DNA from: Gammaproteobacteria bacterium
Lineage (GTDB): Bacteria; Pseudomonadota; Gammaproteobacteria; Pseudomonadales; Azotimanducaceae
Assembly: GCA_002719135.1 (NCBI GenBank)
Contig: PBGU01000033.1
Location: 14,362 to 20,259, forward strand
Direction of reading: 5' to 3'
Length of the DNA stretch: 5,898 bases
A program made the position numbers and the translations under genes. The notes beneath the pieces were generated by a model that was not told the origin of the DNA, ran no database searches, and saw only the letters and a list, made by a program, of their open reading frames with translations. Positions 1 to 5,898 of the stretch are shown here, piece after piece (position 1 is the first letter of the stretch; each line of letters starts with the position of its first letter).

Positions 1-111
1 GTTAGCGGTGTGATAACGATACCGTTTGGCACGGGCCCGATGGCACCGACACAAGGATCAACCGAATCAAGACTTGAGCTTGTGCTTCCAAGCCGTCTCC
101 GGAGTGAGTGA
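1..111 (+). CDS. possible 3' end of an unidentified upstream gene (partial)
   Basis: Frame 1 is open from the left edge for 36 codons to a TGA at 109-111. I do not recognise the peptide, and no domain can be named from so short a piece. If real, its stop would overlap the proposed prmB GTG start (104) by 8 bases, the same overlap length seen at leuD/leuB. The alternative is that this is a chance frame and that prmB begins earlier, at a TTG at 26, 74 or 80 in the prmB frame. Only sequence to the left of the window can decide. Confidence is low because 36 open codons is weak evidence of coding. Confidence 0.2.
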   Translation, partial: VSGVITIPFGTGPMAPTQGSTESRLELVLPSRLRSE

Positions 112-991
112 AGAATATAGAAGTCCCTCTGGAACCGAGGCGTTGGTGCGGCGTGTTGCAAATCGGTTAAAACAGGCTTCGGATATCTATTACGGCCACG
201 GATCCAATAGTGCGCACATGGAGGCCTGGGTGTTGGTACATGGTCTGCTTAAACAACGGGTCGGCGACTCGATCGATGAGGCGTTTGAACGGTGCGTAGA
301 TGATTGTGTGTCTCTTCGTCTCGGTGATCGGGTGCCGGCCGCGTATCTGACTGGGTTGGCTTGGTACTTCAATCGATGGTTCGAAGTTGAACGTGGCGTG
401 ATGATACCGCGCTCGCCAATCGGCGAAGTCATCGAGACTAATCTGCGACCGTGGTTGAGAGAACCTCCTGATCGTATTATGGATCTCTGTTGCGGGACGG
501 GATGCCTCGGGGTGATGGCAGCGTTAGCATTTCCAGAAGCCTCCGTCACGTTGATAGATATTGATGAGCGAGCGTTGTCGTCGGCGAGATCGAACGTTTT
601 ACGACATGGTGTGTCGGATACCGTTGAGATTCTGCGGTCGGATTTGTTTGAACAACTTGAGCCGAATGTTTACGACGTCATCATTGCCAATCCTCCCTAC
701 GTTTCGGCCGACGAATTTGAGCACCTGCCGAAAGAGTATGGGTATGAACCACGGACAGGTCTGGCCGCTGGCCATGACGGGCTCGCGTGTTGGAGATCGA
801 TCCTTAGCGAGATTGGCAAGTGGATGTCGCCCAATGGGATCTTGGTTGGCGAAACCGGCAGCGCAACAGCAGGCTTTTTGAACGCGTTCCCATCGTACGA
901 CATTTTTTGGCCGGTACTTGAACGCGCGGTCCGGCAGGAGGACGGAGGGTTCGGCGTTTTCGTGGCCGACGCGGAAACGTTCTTGCGGTAA
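104..991 (+). CDS. prmB: 50S ribosomal protein L3 N5-glutamine methyltransferase PrmB
   Basis: This is a SAM-dependent methyltransferase of the HemK/PrmB family. PrmB methylates a glutamine side chain of ribosomal protein L3 in the cytoplasm. Numbered from GTG 104, the 295-residue protein shows the YYGHG segment near the N-terminus, PRSPIGE at 102-108 (the PrmB form of the motif that reads PRxPTE in the release-factor enzyme PrmC), SAM motif I DLCCGTGCLG starting at D127, and the catalytic NPPY at 196-199. E. coli PrmB is about 310 residues. The frame extends back to TTG 26, but GTG 104 gives the usual distance to YxGHG and a typical MSEE-like N-terminus. TTG 26, 74 and 80 are other options, and none of the starts has a strong Shine-Dalgarno. 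aroC follows after 9 bases, as in E. coli. Family assignment is firm; the start is uncertain. Confidence 0.93.
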   Translation: MSEEYRSPSGTEALVRRVANRLKQASDIYYGHGSNSAHMEAWVLVHGLLKQRVGDSIDEAFERCVDDCVSLRLGDRVPAAYLTGLAWYFNRWFEVERGVMIPRSPIGEVIETNLRPWLREPPDRIMDLCCGTGCLGVMAALAFPEASVTLIDIDERALSSARSNVLRHGVSDTVEILRSDLFEQLEPNVYDVIIANPPYVSADEFEHLPKEYGYEPRTGLAAGHDGLACWRSILSEIGKWMSPNGILVGETGSATAGFLNAFPSYDIFWPVLERAVRQEDGGFGVFVADAETFLR

Positions 992-1000
992 GCTGAAGAG

Positions 1001-2071
1001 ATGGCAGGCAATACCTTTGGACAGACTTTTACGGTTACCACCTTTGGCGAAAGTCATGGACTCGCGATGGGTGCAGTGGTCGATGGCTGTCCCCCCGGTC
1101 TTGAAATTAGTGAAGAGGATTTGCAAGGAGACTTGGATCGGAGACGCCCGGGCCAGTCGAAATACACGACGCAGCGCCAGGAAGACGATCGAGTAAAGAT
1201 ACTCTCGGGCGTTTTTGAGGGAAAAACCACGGGCACTCCAATCGGGCTAGTGATCGAAAATACGGATCAACGTTCGAGAGATTATGGCGAGGTTAAAGAT
1301 CTATACCGCCCAGCCCATGCGGACTTCACTTATGACAGAAAATACGGTCACCGAGATTATCGTGGCGGAGGCCGAGCGTCGGCGCGGGAAACCGCAATGC
1401 GAGTTGCGGCGGCTGGTATTGCAAAAAAATATCTCCGCTTGACCTTTGGGACTGAGATACGCGGTTACCTCGCGGAGATAGGGGCCATACGGCCGGAGGT
1501 AAAATCGTTAGAGACCGTCGACGGGAACCCGTTTTTCTGCCCGGATCCAGAAATGATCGACCCTATCGCTGAATTGATTGAACAGCTTCGGCGCGACGGT
1601 GATTCGATTGGCGCGAGAGTCAACGTAATGGCAAGCAATATGCCCGTGGGCCTTGGCGAGCCGGTGTTCGACAAATTGGATGCGGATTTGGCAGCGGCGC
1701 TTGTAAGCATCAACGCTGTCAAAGGCGTTGAATTCGGTGCGGGCTTTGGAGTGATTCAACAACGTGGCAGTGAACATCGAGACGAGATGGATACGTCGGG
1801 CTTCCTTTCCAATGATGCCGGTGGAATTCTTGGTGGCATATCGTCGGGACAAGATATCGTGGTAAGTATTGCGTTGAAACCAACGTCGAGTCTGACCCGG
1901 CCTGGTAAGAGCGTCGATCGCGCGGGAAACGAGGTGGAGGTGGTCACGACTGGCCGACACGATCCGTGCGTCGGGATTCGTGCGACCCCCATCGCGGAGG
2001 CGATGGTCGCGCTGGTGCTCATGGACCATGCGCTCCGAGATCGAGCACAGAATGCGGATGTGACGCGGTAA
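1001..2071 (+). CDS. aroC: chorismate synthase AroC
   Basis: It catalyses the last step of the shikimate pathway, the trans-1,4 elimination of phosphate from 5-enolpyruvylshikimate-3-phosphate to chorismate. The family needs reduced FMN and works in the cytoplasm as a tetramer. The 356-residue product aligns nearly end to end with the E. coli enzyme (about 361 residues). Visible signatures are GESHG at 16-20 with His19, His106 in the PAHADFTY segment, GGGRASARET at 122-131, SINAVKGVEFG, the GGILGGISSGQ loop, and RHDPCVG from R319. The C-terminus stops shortly after AQNADV, a few residues shorter than in E. coli. ATG 1001 gives the canonical MAGNTFGQ start, with a purine-rich GAAGAG immediately upstream. 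The one oddity is AAAGI instead of the usual AAGAI at 136-140. It is probably cotranscribed with prmB. Confidence 0.98.
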   Translation: MAGNTFGQTFTVTTFGESHGLAMGAVVDGCPPGLEISEEDLQGDLDRRRPGQSKYTTQRQEDDRVKILSGVFEGKTTGTPIGLVIENTDQRSRDYGEVKDLYRPAHADFTYDRKYGHRDYRGGGRASARETAMRVAAAGIAKKYLRLTFGTEIRGYLAEIGAIRPEVKSLETVDGNPFFCPDPEMIDPIAELIEQLRRDGDSIGARVNVMASNMPVGLGEPVFDKLDADLAAALVSINAVKGVEFGAGFGVIQQRGSEHRDEMDTSGFLSNDAGGILGGISSGQDIVVSIALKPTSSLTRPGKSVDRAGNEVEVVTTGRHDPCVGIRATPIAEAMVALVLMDHALRDRAQNADVTR

Positions 2072-2089
2072 TCCTGGTGAATTGACCGC
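2065..2089 (+). other. hairpin at the aroC stop codon
   Basis: GCGGTAAT (2065-2072) can pair with ATT-G-ACCGC (2081-2089), giving eight pairs with one bulged G and an 8-base loop. The stem includes the aroC stop codon. There is no run of T directly after it, so it is not a convincing intrinsic terminator. It could protect an mRNA 3' end, attenuate weakly, or be chance. Confidence 0.25.
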
Positions 2090-2125
2090 CGACGAGGCCC
2101 CCGACACACGCCCCGGTTATGTAGA

Positions 2126-2185
2126 ATGTTTTATCTCCCTTTTGAATTACAAAGAAGCTCGTTGTTGTATAGAGCGGGACCATGA
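2126..2185 (+). CDS. candidate 19-codon leader peptide coupled to leuC
   Basis: ATG 2126 opens a 19-codon frame ending in TGA 2183-2185, which overlaps the leuC ATG (2182) in an ATGA arrangement. Four of the 19 codons are leucine: CTC at codon 4, TTA at 8, and a TTG-TTG pair at 13-14. Leucine operons in enterobacteria are known to carry a leucine-rich leader (leuL) that attenuates transcription. Here no terminator follows, so any effect would more likely be translational coupling. Against it, the upstream bases show no good Shine-Dalgarno, the leucine excess is modest, and a -10-like TAGAAT (2122-2127) overlaps its start. It is listed as a candidate only; chance is a real alternative. Confidence 0.25.
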   Translation: MFYLPFELQRSSLLYRAGP

Positions 2186-3594
2186 CTAAAACCCTCTACG
2201 ACAAAATATGGGACGCGCACGTCGTTGGACAAAGGTCCGATGGCGCGACGATTTTGTATATCGACCACCACTTATTGCACGAGGTCACCTCCCCGCAAGC
2301 GTTTGAAGGCTTAAGGCTGACGGGCAGGTCGCCGTGGCGATTGGGCGCGAACCTTGCCACGCCAGACCATAATGTGCCGACCCAGAATCGAGCGGCAGGA
2401 GTCGACGGAATCGAAGACCCGATTGCTCGAGAACAGGTCATTACGTTGGATCGAAACTGTAACGATTTTGGGATTCGACAGTTTGACATGACCGATCGGC
2501 GACAAGGCATCGTCCACGTGATTGGCCCGGAACAAGGGGCGACGTTGCCTGGAACGACCATTGTGTGTGGTGATTCGCATACGTCGACCCACGGGGCGTT
2601 CGGAGCGCTTGCCCAGGGTATTGGCACTTCGGAAGTCGAACACGTACTAGCGACTCAGTGTTTGGTTCAAACGAGGTCTCAGAACCTGCGTATCGAAGTA
2701 ACGGGCAGGCTGCAACAGGGGGTGTACGCGAAAGATATTGTCCTCGCGATCATTAGGTTGTTGGGAACCGCTGGTGCGACGGGACATACGATCGAATATA
2801 CCGGTAGCGCGATCCGGTCGTTGTCGATGGAAGGACGGATGACGGTATGCAACATGTCAATTGAAGCGGGTGCACGTGCAGGTTTAGTGGCCGTCGATGA
2901 CGTGACTCTAGGTTACCTCGAGGGTCGCCCGTTTGCTCCAGAAGGAGAACTTCTTGAAAGGGCGGAACGGTATTGGCGTGGTTTGGTGTCGGACCCGGGT
3001 GCCGAGTTCGATCTATCTTTCGAATTGGACGCTGACGAACTGAAACCGCAGGTATCTTGGGGAACTAACCCTGAGCTTGTTGTTGATATCGATGGCGTTG
3101 TTCCCGCACCGGATACCTTTGATGATCCTGAGAAAGAGGAAATGGCCGTCCGGGCACTCAAGTATATGGGCCTGGAACCTGGCGTGCCGATGACAGAACT
3201 TCGCCTCGATCGCGTCTTTATTGGTTCATGCACGAATTCTCGTATAGAAGATCTGCGGATAGCGGCGGATCTCCTGCGAGGAAGGAAAATATCGTCCGCG
3301 TTGAAGTCTGCGATCGTCGTACCAGGATCGGGGCTGGTTAAGGCCGAGGCTGAGCAGGAGGGTCTAGACCAAATCTTTTCAGATGCAGGTTTTGAATGGC
3401 GTGATCCTGGGTGTTCAATGTGTTTGGCGATGAACGCGGATCGTTTGTATCCGGAGGAACGGGCAGCATCGACTTCGAATCGAAATTTCGAAGGGCGACA
3501 AGGACACATGGGGCGGACGCACTTGGTTAGTCCAGCAACGGCCGCAGCAAGTGCCATAGCTGGTCGTTTTGCCGACCCTCGGGAATTTATGTGA
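2182..3594 (+). CDS. leuC: 3-isopropylmalate dehydratase large subunit LeuC
   Basis: It is the large, iron-sulfur subunit of isopropylmalate isomerase, which with LeuD converts 2-isopropylmalate to 3-isopropylmalate in leucine synthesis. The 470-residue product matches the E. coli protein (466 residues) along its length. It starts MTKTLYDKIWDAHVV and has YIDHHLLHEVTSPQAF, IVCGDSHTSTHGAFGALA, GTSEVEHVLATQ, SMEGRMTVCNMSIE and FIGSCTNSRIEDLR. The three cluster-binding cysteines expected of the aconitase family are at Cys350, Cys411 and Cys414 (PGCSMC), and STSNRNFEGRQG follows. ATG 2182 is the family start. The ribosome site before it (AGCGGGA) is weak and very close, and the start overlaps the stop of a possible leader ORF. 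The stop TGA shares a base with the leuD ATG. Confidence 0.98.
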   Translation: MTKTLYDKIWDAHVVGQRSDGATILYIDHHLLHEVTSPQAFEGLRLTGRSPWRLGANLATPDHNVPTQNRAAGVDGIEDPIAREQVITLDRNCNDFGIRQFDMTDRRQGIVHVIGPEQGATLPGTTIVCGDSHTSTHGAFGALAQGIGTSEVEHVLATQCLVQTRSQNLRIEVTGRLQQGVYAKDIVLAIIRLLGTAGATGHTIEYTGSAIRSLSMEGRMTVCNMSIEAGARAGLVAVDDVTLGYLEGRPFAPEGELLERAERYWRGLVSDPGAEFDLSFELDADELKPQVSWGTNPELVVDIDGVVPAPDTFDDPEKEEMAVRALKYMGLEPGVPMTELRLDRVFIGSCTNSRIEDLRIAADLLRGRKISSALKSAIVVPGSGLVKAEAEQEGLDQIFSDAGFEWRDPGCSMCLAMNADRLYPEERAASTSNRNFEGRQGHMGRTHLVSPATAAASAIAGRFADPREFM

Positions 3595-4238
3595 TGGAGC
3601 CTTTTAGCGTACATCGGGGGACCGTGGTTCCGCTTGACCGGGCAAATGTGGACACCGATCAAATCATTCCCAAGCAATTTCTTAAATCCATTAAGCGGAC
3701 CGGGTTTGGCGAGAATCTGTTCGATGCTTGGCGCTTCATCGACGAAGGCGAGATTGGCAAGACTCCGAATGAGAGAAAAATCAACAAGGAATTTATTCTT
3801 AACGACCCTCGATACCAGGGTGTCAGCATCCTATTGGGAAGGCGGAATTTTGGTTGTGGTTCTAGCAGAGAGCACGCCGTTTGGGCGTTATTCGAATTTG
3901 GCATCCGTTGTGTTATCGCACCGAGTTTTGCTGATATTTTTTACAATAATTGTTTTAAAAATGGGTTATTACCTATTGTTTTAAAAGAAGAAATAATAGA
4001 ATACCTATTTGGTTTAGCAGCGGGGTCGCCGGCATTAGAGATCGAAGTCAATCTCGAAACGCAGCGACTCTTCGTTGAAACCGCGGACGATATTCCTTTT
4101 GAGATAGAACCTGGGAGAAAAGAGCTCCTGTTACTGGGACTCGATGATATTGGCATGACTTTCAAGCATTCAGACGAGATCCGCGAGTTCGAAGCTCGGC
4201 ATCGCCAGGCCATGCCATGGATTTTCAACCATGACTAA
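3594..4238 (+). CDS. leuD: 3-isopropylmalate dehydratase small subunit LeuD
   Basis: It is the small (swivel-domain) subunit of isopropylmalate isomerase and partners LeuC. The 214-residue product shows ANVDTDQIIPKQFL near 17-30, the FGCGSSREHA loop at 86-95, which forms part of the substrate site in this family, and the conserved APSFADIFYNNCFKNGLLPI segment. E. coli LeuD is about 201 residues; the difference lies partly in a longer EGEIGKTPNERK region. ATG 3594 overlaps the leuC stop (TGATG). GTG 3591 is an equally close alternative that adds one residue, and GGGA at 3581-3584 could serve as ribosome site. Codons 113-142 are strikingly AT-rich (GC3 of 3 in 30), unlike the rest of the gene, yet the protein sequence there is normal for the family. 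The 3' end overlaps leuB by 8 bases. Confidence 0.97.
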   Translation: MEPFSVHRGTVVPLDRANVDTDQIIPKQFLKSIKRTGFGENLFDAWRFIDEGEIGKTPNERKINKEFILNDPRYQGVSILLGRRNFGCGSSREHAVWALFEFGIRCVIAPSFADIFYNNCFKNGLLPIVLKEEIIEYLFGLAAGSPALEIEVNLETQRLFVETADDIPFEIEPGRKELLLLGLDDIGMTFKHSDEIREFEARHRQAMPWIFNHD

Positions 4239-5316
4239 ACATAAGATTCTGATACTCCCTGGTGACGGCATCGGTGCGGAAGTAATGCCACACGTGGTGC
4301 GTGTGATGGAAGCGGCCTCTCAGGGACAGGCGGAACTTGATATTTCTACGGCGGACATTGGCGGTATCGCCATCGATCGATACGGTAGGCCTTTGCCGAA
4401 GGAAACCCTCGATGCCGCTCGGCAATCGGACGCAATTCTTCTGGGATCGGTGGGAGGACCGAAGTGGGATCACTTGGCAATGGACGATCGACCGGAGAGA
4501 GGCCTGCTGCAAATTCGAGCTGCCTTGGACCTATATGCCAACCTTCGCCCGGCGGTGGCGTTTCCGTCTCTAGCCAGCGCTTCGTCTTTGAAAACCGAAT
4601 TGGTGACGAACCTCGACATCTTGATCGTTCGTGAACTGACGGGTGGGATCTATTTCGGCGTGCCACGTGGTATCGAGCACGCCAAGGAAGGCCGCCGTGG
4701 CTATAACACTTTCGAATACGATGAACATCAGATCGCTCGTATTGCGCGTACGGCTTTTGATCTCGCTCGCCAAAGAGGTCGGCGCCTTTGCTCAGTGGAC
4801 AAGGCCAACGTACTTGAGGTCACGCAGCTCTGGCGTGAAGTTGTCACCGAGGTTCACGCGGACTATCCGGACGTGGAACTTTCCCATATGTACGTTGACA
4901 ACGCGGGGATGCAGCTTGTTCGCCATCCTAATCAATTCGATGTGATGGTTACTGGAAATATGTTCGGTGACATTCTTTCCGATGTCGCGGCTATGCTGAC
5001 AGGTTCTTTAGGGATGTTGCCGTCTGCTTCTCTCAACGCTAGCGCCCAAGGACTCTTTGAACCGGTACACGGTAGCGCACCCGATATCGTGGGACAGAAC
5101 ATTGCCAATCCGCTGGCGACTATTCTTTCCGGTGCGATGATGTTCCGGTATAGCCTTTCTGAGGCAGAAATTGCAGATAGGTTGGAACGGTCCGTGGCCG
5201 ACGTCTTACGTCGTTGCCGCACACCCGACATTATGCCGCCTGAATCCGCTGCGGAATTGACGTTGGTAAGTACGGACGAGATGGCCGATGCAGTTATTGC
5301 GGCACTAGACGGATGA
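4231..5316 (+). CDS. leuB: 3-isopropylmalate dehydrogenase LeuB
   Basis: It oxidises and decarboxylates 3-isopropylmalate to 2-oxoisocaproate with NAD+, the third committed step of leucine synthesis, and is normally a cytoplasmic dimer. The 361-residue product has the family's usual length. It has the N-terminal LPGDGIGAEV at 9-18, the substrate arginines R96 and R106 in RAALDLYANLRP, R134 in VRELTGGIYFG with Tyr141, Lys191, Asp223 in VDNAGMQLV, and the metal-binding D247 and D251. The isocitrate/isopropylmalate dehydrogenase signature spans about 243-262, and the NAD-binding VHGSAPDIVGQNIANP follows at 279-294. ATG 4231 lies inside the last codons of leuD (8-base overlap) with no strong Shine-Dalgarno, so translation is probably coupled to leuD. 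asd follows after 13 bases. Confidence 0.98.
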   Translation: MTKHKILILPGDGIGAEVMPHVVRVMEAASQGQAELDISTADIGGIAIDRYGRPLPKETLDAARQSDAILLGSVGGPKWDHLAMDDRPERGLLQIRAALDLYANLRPAVAFPSLASASSLKTELVTNLDILIVRELTGGIYFGVPRGIEHAKEGRRGYNTFEYDEHQIARIARTAFDLARQRGRRLCSVDKANVLEVTQLWREVVTEVHADYPDVELSHMYVDNAGMQLVRHPNQFDVMVTGNMFGDILSDVAAMLTGSLGMLPSASLNASAQGLFEPVHGSAPDIVGQNIANPLATILSGAMMFRYSLSEAEIADRLERSVADVLRRCRTPDIMPPESAAELTLVSTDEMADAVIAALDG

Positions 5317-5329
5317 TCAGGCCTACATA

Positions 5330-5898
5330 ATGGAAAAAATCAACGTCGCCATTGCCGGTGCCACGGGGGCCGTGGGTGCAGCTATGCGGGAGATCCTCGA
5401 GGACCGCGACTTTCCGATAAGCGAACTTGCGTTGCTTGCAAGTGAACGGTCCCTTGGAAAACGATTTCAATTTCATGGGAAATCGATTCCAGTGCAGTTA
5501 CTCGACGATTTCGATTTTTCGAATACCCAGATTGCCCTATTTTCGGCGGGTGGTACGGTATCAGCGGAACATGGCGAACGAGCCGCACTCTCGGGAGCCA
5601 TCGTGGTCGACAACACTTCTGCGTTCCGATACGACGACGACGTGCCCTTGGTTGTCCCCGAGGTCAATGGACATCGAATCCAGGACGCTTTTGCGCGACA
5701 CATTGTGGCTAATCCGAATTGTTCCACTATCCAAATGGTTGTCGCTTTGAAGCCGATCTATGACGCGGTTGGTTTGGAGCGAATCAATGTTGCTACCTAT
5801 CAGGCGGTGTCGGGTGCCGGCACGCGCGGAATCAACGAACTGGCCGAACAGACTCTCAGCCTTATGAACGGAAAAGATATCGAGACGAAAGTTCACCC
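5330..5898 (+). CDS. asd: aspartate-semialdehyde dehydrogenase Asd (5' part, runs off the window)
   Basis: It reduces beta-aspartyl phosphate to aspartate semialdehyde with NADPH, feeding lysine, diaminopimelate, threonine and methionine synthesis. From ATG 5330 there are 189 full codons before the right edge, with no stop; the full protein is usually about 340 residues. Visible are the nucleotide-binding GATGAVG at 10-16, SERSLGKRF, the LFSAGG loop at 70-75, DNTSAFR with Arg100, VVPEVN, the catalytic Cys131 in NPNCST, and Gln158 in ATYQAVSGAG. The active-site histidine and the rest of the dimerisation domain lie beyond the edge. It resembles the GATGAVG-type enzyme found beside leuB in Pseudomonas. 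An AGG at 5319-5321, 8 bases before the start, is a plausible ribosome site. The 13-base gap to leuB implies the same transcript. Confidence 0.96.
   Translation, partial: MEKINVAIAGATGAVGAAMREILEDRDFPISELALLASERSLGKRFQFHGKSIPVQLLDDFDFSNTQIALFSAGGTVSAEHGERAALSGAIVVDNTSAFRYDDDVPLVVPEVNGHRIQDAFARHIVANPNCSTIQMVVALKPIYDAVGLERINVATYQAVSGAGTRGINELAEQTLSLMNGKDIETKVH

Noticed and set aside
599..1126. 175-codon minus-strand frame spanning the prmB/aroC junction
   Set aside because: Both strands cannot plausibly be under these constraints here; prmB and aroC are clear on the plus strand and the translation is unrecognisable.
1508..2107. 199-codon minus-strand frame opposite the 3' half of aroC
   Set aside because: It is the shadow of a conserved gene, with no family resemblance and no ribosome site; aroC explains the stretch.
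2065..2110. Intrinsic terminator after aroC
   Set aside because: The hairpin has a bulge and is followed by GC-rich sequence instead of a T run, so Rho-independent termination is not supported.
2122..2127. TAGAAT as a -10 element for a leuC promoter
   Set aside because: It matches five of six consensus bases, but the -35 window 16-18 bases upstream is a C-rich stretch with no match. TTGACC at 2082-2087 is far too distant to pair with it. A promoter in this gap is likely but cannot be placed.
2142..2173. TTGAAT (2142) and TATAGA (2168) as a promoter pair
   Set aside because: The 20-base spacing and only four of six matches in each box make this no better than chance, and it would leave almost no leader before leuC.
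2913..3677. 254-codon open frame on the minus strand opposite leuC and the start of leuD
   Set aside because: It lies fully antisense to well-conserved leuC/leuD coding sequence, has a low-complexity Ser/Arg-rich translation with no recognisable motif, and is explained by leuC codon use.
3976..4002. Promoter-like TTGTTT and TAGAAT in the AT-rich leuD block
   Set aside because: AT-rich DNA yields such matches easily; the spacing is 15 bases and the -35 box matches only three of six positions.

Overview
The window looks like an ordinary chromosomal stretch of a gammaproteobacterium, probably environmental. The evidence is family and order. PrmB (the ribosomal protein L3 glutamine methyltransferase) sits directly upstream of aroC, as in Escherichia coli. 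It is followed by leuC-leuD-leuB-asd, an order known from Pseudomonas and relatives. All six genes are on the + strand. Base composition is moderate, slightly above half GC by eye. No rRNA, tRNA, CRISPR array, insertion sequence, integrase or phage gene is visible.

Layout. Positions 1-111 hold an open frame that may be the tail of an unidentified upstream gene. prmB (best start GTG 104, stop 991) and aroC (1001-2071) are 9 bases apart and probably cotranscribed. A 110-base gap (2072-2181) separates aroC from leuC and is the only sizeable intergenic space. It holds a hairpin at the aroC end and a possible 19-codon leader ORF (2126-2185) whose stop overlaps the leuC start. leuC (2182-3594), leuD (3594-4238) and leuB (4231-5316) are packed with 1-base and 8-base overlaps. 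asd (5330 onward) follows after 13 bases and runs off the right edge.

How the genes work together. AroC makes chorismate, the branch point for aromatic amino acids and other aromatic compounds. LeuC and LeuD form isopropylmalate isomerase and LeuB is isopropylmalate dehydrogenase, so these genes cover the two leucine steps after LeuA. Asd makes aspartate semialdehyde, the precursor of lysine, diaminopimelate, threonine and methionine. PrmB modifies the translation apparatus. The cluster is core amino-acid biosynthesis beside a translation-related methyltransferase.

I found no new biological system. Two points deserve a second look. One is a sharply AT-rich block inside leuD (3930-4019) that keeps a conserved protein sequence while using codons unlike its surroundings. 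The other is the candidate leucine-containing leader ORF coupled to leuC.
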